The translations under genes were made by a program, and so were the position numbers. Positions 61,527 to 64,000 of a DNA stretch of 64,000 nt are shown piece by piece. How positions within the stretch are numbered: position 1 is the stretch's first letter; every line of letters begins with the position of its first letter. The notes below the pieces were generated by a model. It did no database searches. It had not been told where the DNA came from and was given only the letters and a program-made list of their open reading frames with translations. The stretch comes from Variovorax sp. PCZ-1. Its GTDB lineage: Bacteria; Pseudomonadota; Gammaproteobacteria; Burkholderiales; Burkholderiaceae_C. The stretch lies in NCBI RefSeq assembly GCF_018413605.1, contig NZ_JAHCDN010000002.1, positions 434,001 to 498,000 on the forward strand, given 5' to 3'.

Positions 61527-64000
61527 ATGACGTTCATAGCCAAAACGAATAGCTGGGCTGAGCTGTGGGCGAATGTTTGCCAGGCTGTGGCTCAAACCAA
61601 AGCCCATCCGGCGCGTTGCGTGGTGCTGCTGCCGTATTTCCAGTTGCAAGCGCTGCTGCGGCAGGCTGCGCAGGCCTCCAGCACGGGATTTTTGCCCAGG
61701 ATTGAGACCACCAAGAGCTGGCAGCAGCGCATCGCGCCTTTTGAGCCTGATGTGTGGGATGTGAGTCTGGATGCAGGGCTGGATAGTTTGCGCTCGCGCA
61801 ATTGGCTCGCACGCTCGGGCCTGGCCGAGCATCAGGCCGTGCTCACGCCTTTGCTGGTGGAGACGGCGCAGCAGCTGGCAGCTCTTGCTGCTGCCGTGTT
61901 GCCAGAGCAGCGCGCAGCTTGGGCTCAGGGATTACGGGGTGCGATAGCGCAAGGTAACGAGGCGGGGTTTGCGGTGTACGAGGCTGCGGTGGCAAGGATT
62001 GCGCTGGAATGGGCTGCGGCGTCGAGTTATGCAAGCGATGCTTTGCTCACAAAGCAAGCCTTGGCTGAGGTGGAGCAGCTCATCATTGTGCGTGGCGTGC
62101 AAGAAAATGCACTCACCCAAACCCTGGCTGCACGGTGGACTGAACTCAGCGGTCAAGAAGCCGTTTGGCTGGACTTGCCGCAGGCGCCAGTGGGCGCATT
62201 CAGCGTGCATACAGCGCAAGATGCCGAGGATGTGGCGCAGCGTGCGGCAGCTTGTGTGCTCGCGCATATCAAAGCAGGGCGTATACCTGTGGCGCTGCCA
62301 GCGATTGACCGGCTGGCCACGCGGCGCATCAGCGCGATGCTGCATGTGCGCGGTGTGAGCTTGTCTGATGAGACGGGCTGGCGCTTATCGACGACGCGAT
62401 CAGCGGCGAGCCTGATGAGTTTGCTGCGTGCTGCGATGCCCTTAAGTGGAGACGATGCCCTGCTGGATTGGCTCAAACACACGCGTGTGAGCGAGCAGGC
62501 TGTGCAGCATCTAGAGGGCTTGCTTCGAGGGCAAAATCACGATATCGCCGGCATAAATGAAGCGCGAGCAGCTATCAAATTCATAGTGGATGAAGTGACT
62601 TATGAGCCTGCTGCTGTGTTGCAAACTCTGCGCAGCACTCGCCCGATTGCTGCATGGCTCTGGGCGCTTCAGCAGGCTTTGCGCATCAGCGGGCAATGGC
62701 AAACATTGACAGACGATGCCGCTGGTGCGCAGATGCTGCAAGCCTTGCATTTGAATGATGAATCGAGCGCGATTGTGCAAAGTGATGCTTCGCGTATGAG
62801 CCTCTCAGAATTCAGCACCTGGGTGCAAACGGCGCTCGAAGGCGCGAGCTTCAAGCCGCCTTCTCCGTTGCAAGAGGCTCAAGTCGTGATCCTGCCTCTG
62901 GCACAAATGGCGGCGCGGCCTTTTGGAGCGGCTGTGCTCGCTGGCTGTGATGCGCAGCGCTTGCCTCTTGCGCCTGAGCCTGCGGGCATGTGGACGCGCG
63001 GTCAGCGCGAGGCGCTGGGCTTGCCAGCGCGCGAGGCTCTAGCGAATGAGCAGACAGATGTGTGGGCTTGGGCGATGCAAGCGCCTCATGTTGATGTACT
63101 TTTCATGCAAGCACAGGGCGATGAAGTGTTGCAGCCCAGCCCCTTGCTGCAAGCTTGGCAAGCAAAGCATCCGTGGCACGAAAGTGATGATCCACGCGAA
63201 GAAAAAAGCATAGATGCACAGCCTGTGCACATGCCTGCACCGAGCATAGGCGAGGCCAGCCGTCTCATGCCACGCAGCTTCTCGGCCAGCAGCTATGCCG
63301 ATGCACGCGCCTGTCCTTATCGTTTCTTCGCGCTGCGATTGCTCAAACTCAGCGAAGCCAAAGAGCTGGACGAAGAAATCTCCAAACGCGATTTCGGTGC
63401 TTGGTTGCATGCGGTGCTGGGTGCGTTTCATGAGAGAAGGCCGCGCGAGACGGATGCTCAGAAAGATGCTGAATTGCTCGATGCTTGCGCTTCGGAGGAA
63501 TCAAAGTCTCTTGCACAAGACCCAGGCTTCGTGCCTTTTGCTGCCTCATGGCCGCGCTTGAGAGACAGTTATTTGCTATGGTTATCAGAGCATGAGGCGC
63601 AGGGCTGGCGTTTTGAAAGCAGTGAAACGTCTCTTGAGCTAGAAACTGAAGATGGCTTGAAACTGCAAGGCCGTTTGGATCGGGTTGATTTACTCGCAGG
63701 CTCTGGTGCCAGTGAGCATTTCGTGATGGATTACAAAACCGAGAGCAGCCAATCACTCAAAAAGCGCGTGGCCGATCCGCTGGAAGATACGCAACTCACT
63801 TTCTATGCTGCTTTGCTTGGCAAAGAAGAGGTGAATGCAGCCTATCTGGCCGTGGGCGAGAAGGCGACAGATTTGATCCCTCAACCACAAGTGAAGGAAG
63901 CTGTGCCGATGTTGCTCGCTGGCTTGGCTGATGATGCGCAAAGAATGCGCAATGGCCATGCGCTGCCGGCAATGGGCGAAGGTATGGCTTGCGAGTATTG
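61527..64000 (+). CDS. PD-(D/E)XK nuclease family protein (RecB/AddB-like), N-terminal part
   Basis: The frame from ATG 61527 is open to the window edge (824 codons). N-terminal inactive-helicase-like region with VVLLPYFQLQALLRQAAQA, IETTKSWQQRIAPF, ARAAACVLAHIKAGRIPVAL and LSDETGWRLSTTRSAASLMS; C-terminal nuclease domain with SASSYADARACPYRFFALRL (Fe-S Cys), DFGAWLHAVLGAFHE, the active-site run LKLQGRLDRVDLL..HFVMDYKT (Asp, Asp, Tyr-Lys) and DTQLTFYAALL. A further Cys at MACEY would continue the Fe-S cluster. An R repeat is in frame at 62527. Usually followed by a UvrD/AddA-type helicase, here outside the window. Confidence 0.88.
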   Translation, partial: MTFIAKTNSWAELWANVCQAVAQTKAHPARCVVLLPYFQLQALLRQAAQASSTGFLPRIETTKSWQQRIAPFEPDVWDVSLDAGLDSLRSRNWLARSGLAEHQAVLTPLLVETAQQLAALAAAVLPEQRAAWAQGLRGAIAQGNEAGFAVYEAAVARIALEWAAASSYASDALLTKQALAEVEQLIIVRGVQENALTQTLAARWTELSGQEAVWLDLPQAPVGAFSVHTAQDAEDVAQRAAACVLAHIKAGRIPVALPAIDRLATRRISAMLHVRGVSLSDETGWRLSTTRSAASLMSLLRAAMPLSGDDALLDWLKHTRVSEQAVQHLEGLLRGQNHDIAGINEARAAIKFIVDEVTYEPAAVLQTLRSTRPIAAWLWALQQALRISGQWQTLTDDAAGAQMLQALHLNDESSAIVQSDASRMSLSEFSTWVQTALEGASFKPPSPLQEAQVVILPLAQMAARPFGAAVLAGCDAQRLPLAPEPAGMWTRGQREALGLPAREALANEQTDVWAWAMQAPHVDVLFMQAQGDEVLQPSPLLQAWQAKHPWHESDDPREEKSIDAQPVHMPAPSIGEASRLMPRSFSASSYADARACPYRFFALRLLKLSEAKELDEEISKRDFGAWLHAVLGAFHERRPRETDAQKDAELLDACASEESKSLAQDPGFVPFAASWPRLRDSYLLWLSEHEAQGWRFESSETSLELETEDGLKLQGRLDRVDLLAGSGASEHFVMDYKTESSQSLKKRVADPLEDTQLTFYAALLGKEEVNAAYLAVGEKATDLIPQPQVKEAVPMLLAGLADDAQRMRNGHALPAMGEGMACEY
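62527..62588 (+). repeat. Repeat R, copy 16 (in-frame inside the nuclease gene)
   Basis: CGAGGGCAAAATCACGATAT, CGCCGGCATAAATGAAGCGC, GAGCAGCTATCAAATTCATA, GT. The AAGCGCGAGCAGCTAT junction is the form I associate with other Comamonadaceae genomes. Encodes IAGINEARAAIKFIV. Confidence 0.88.

Overview
The window is a piece of a betaproteobacterial chromosome, most likely Burkholderiales and probably Comamonadaceae. This rests on the gene content (mlaFEDA, gltBD, dgt, aroB, a mrcA-pilMNOPQ-aroK block, System II cytochrome c maturation genes resB/ccsA, tgt-queA-recG, dusB-fis-purH), on protein wording typical of that family, and on a dispersed short repeat whose tail resembles intergenic repeats I know from Comamonadaceae. 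The species was not identified. Most of the window is housekeeping DNA; accessory DNA is concentrated between about 9.9 and 19.3 kb.

Layout: 0-14.6 kb is mostly minus strand: mlaA (cut by the window edge), mlaD, mlaE, mlaF, a TraB/GumN protein, gltD, gltB, a REP-associated transposase with its palindromes, an unknown gene, dgt, a ParDE-like toxin-antitoxin pair and aroB. 14.6-18.4 kb is accessory: a BrnT-like toxin with a CopG-type antitoxin, two 163-bp element copies around a Ble-like VOC gene, and an AT-rich gene for a GHKL ATPase with a C-terminal nuclease-like domain (the best candidate for an undescribed defence system). 18.5-26.2 kb holds msrQ, msrP, ccsA, resB, cytochrome c4, engB and bcp. 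26.2-32.8 kb holds a probable small RNA or leader, phoH, a PaiB-like gene and several membrane or envelope proteins. 32.8-46.7 kb holds tgt, a K+ channel, queA, recG, pdxA, a DUF3617 protein, an esterase-like lipoprotein, a desaturase, lysA-lptM, cyaY and mrcA. 47-54.7 kb is the type IV pilus operon pilMNOPQ, an Ig-like lipoprotein and aroK. 54.7-64 kb holds slt, a 5-formyl-THF cyclo-ligase, yqaA, dusB-fis, purH, trxA and the start of a RecB-family nuclease.

The most striking non-gene signal is a roughly 65-bp repeat, called R here. It has a GCCGGCATAGAATCTGCGC core and a TGCTATTAAATTAATAGTA hairpin tail. I count 16 copies, 14 of them in the same orientation on the + strand whatever the direction of the neighbouring genes. 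Seven copies lie in or at the start of coding sequence: they supply the signal-peptide core of MlaA and of a secreted protein, the start region of QueA, in-frame insertions in the cyclo-ligase and the RecB-family nuclease, and linker segments in RecG and PhoH. Pairs of closely matching R copies bracket the ParDE module and the Ble-like gene. Other non-coding elements are an AATTAATT REP palindrome pair around the transposase, a 267-bp terminal-inverted-repeat element fused into the end of resB, and two long hairpins built of CGCAAAA-type words.

Gene order also suggests a rearrangement. In this group aroK is normally followed directly by aroB-dgt-gltBD; here aroK and aroB are 40 kb apart and divergent, and one inversion of the interval between them would restore the usual order.
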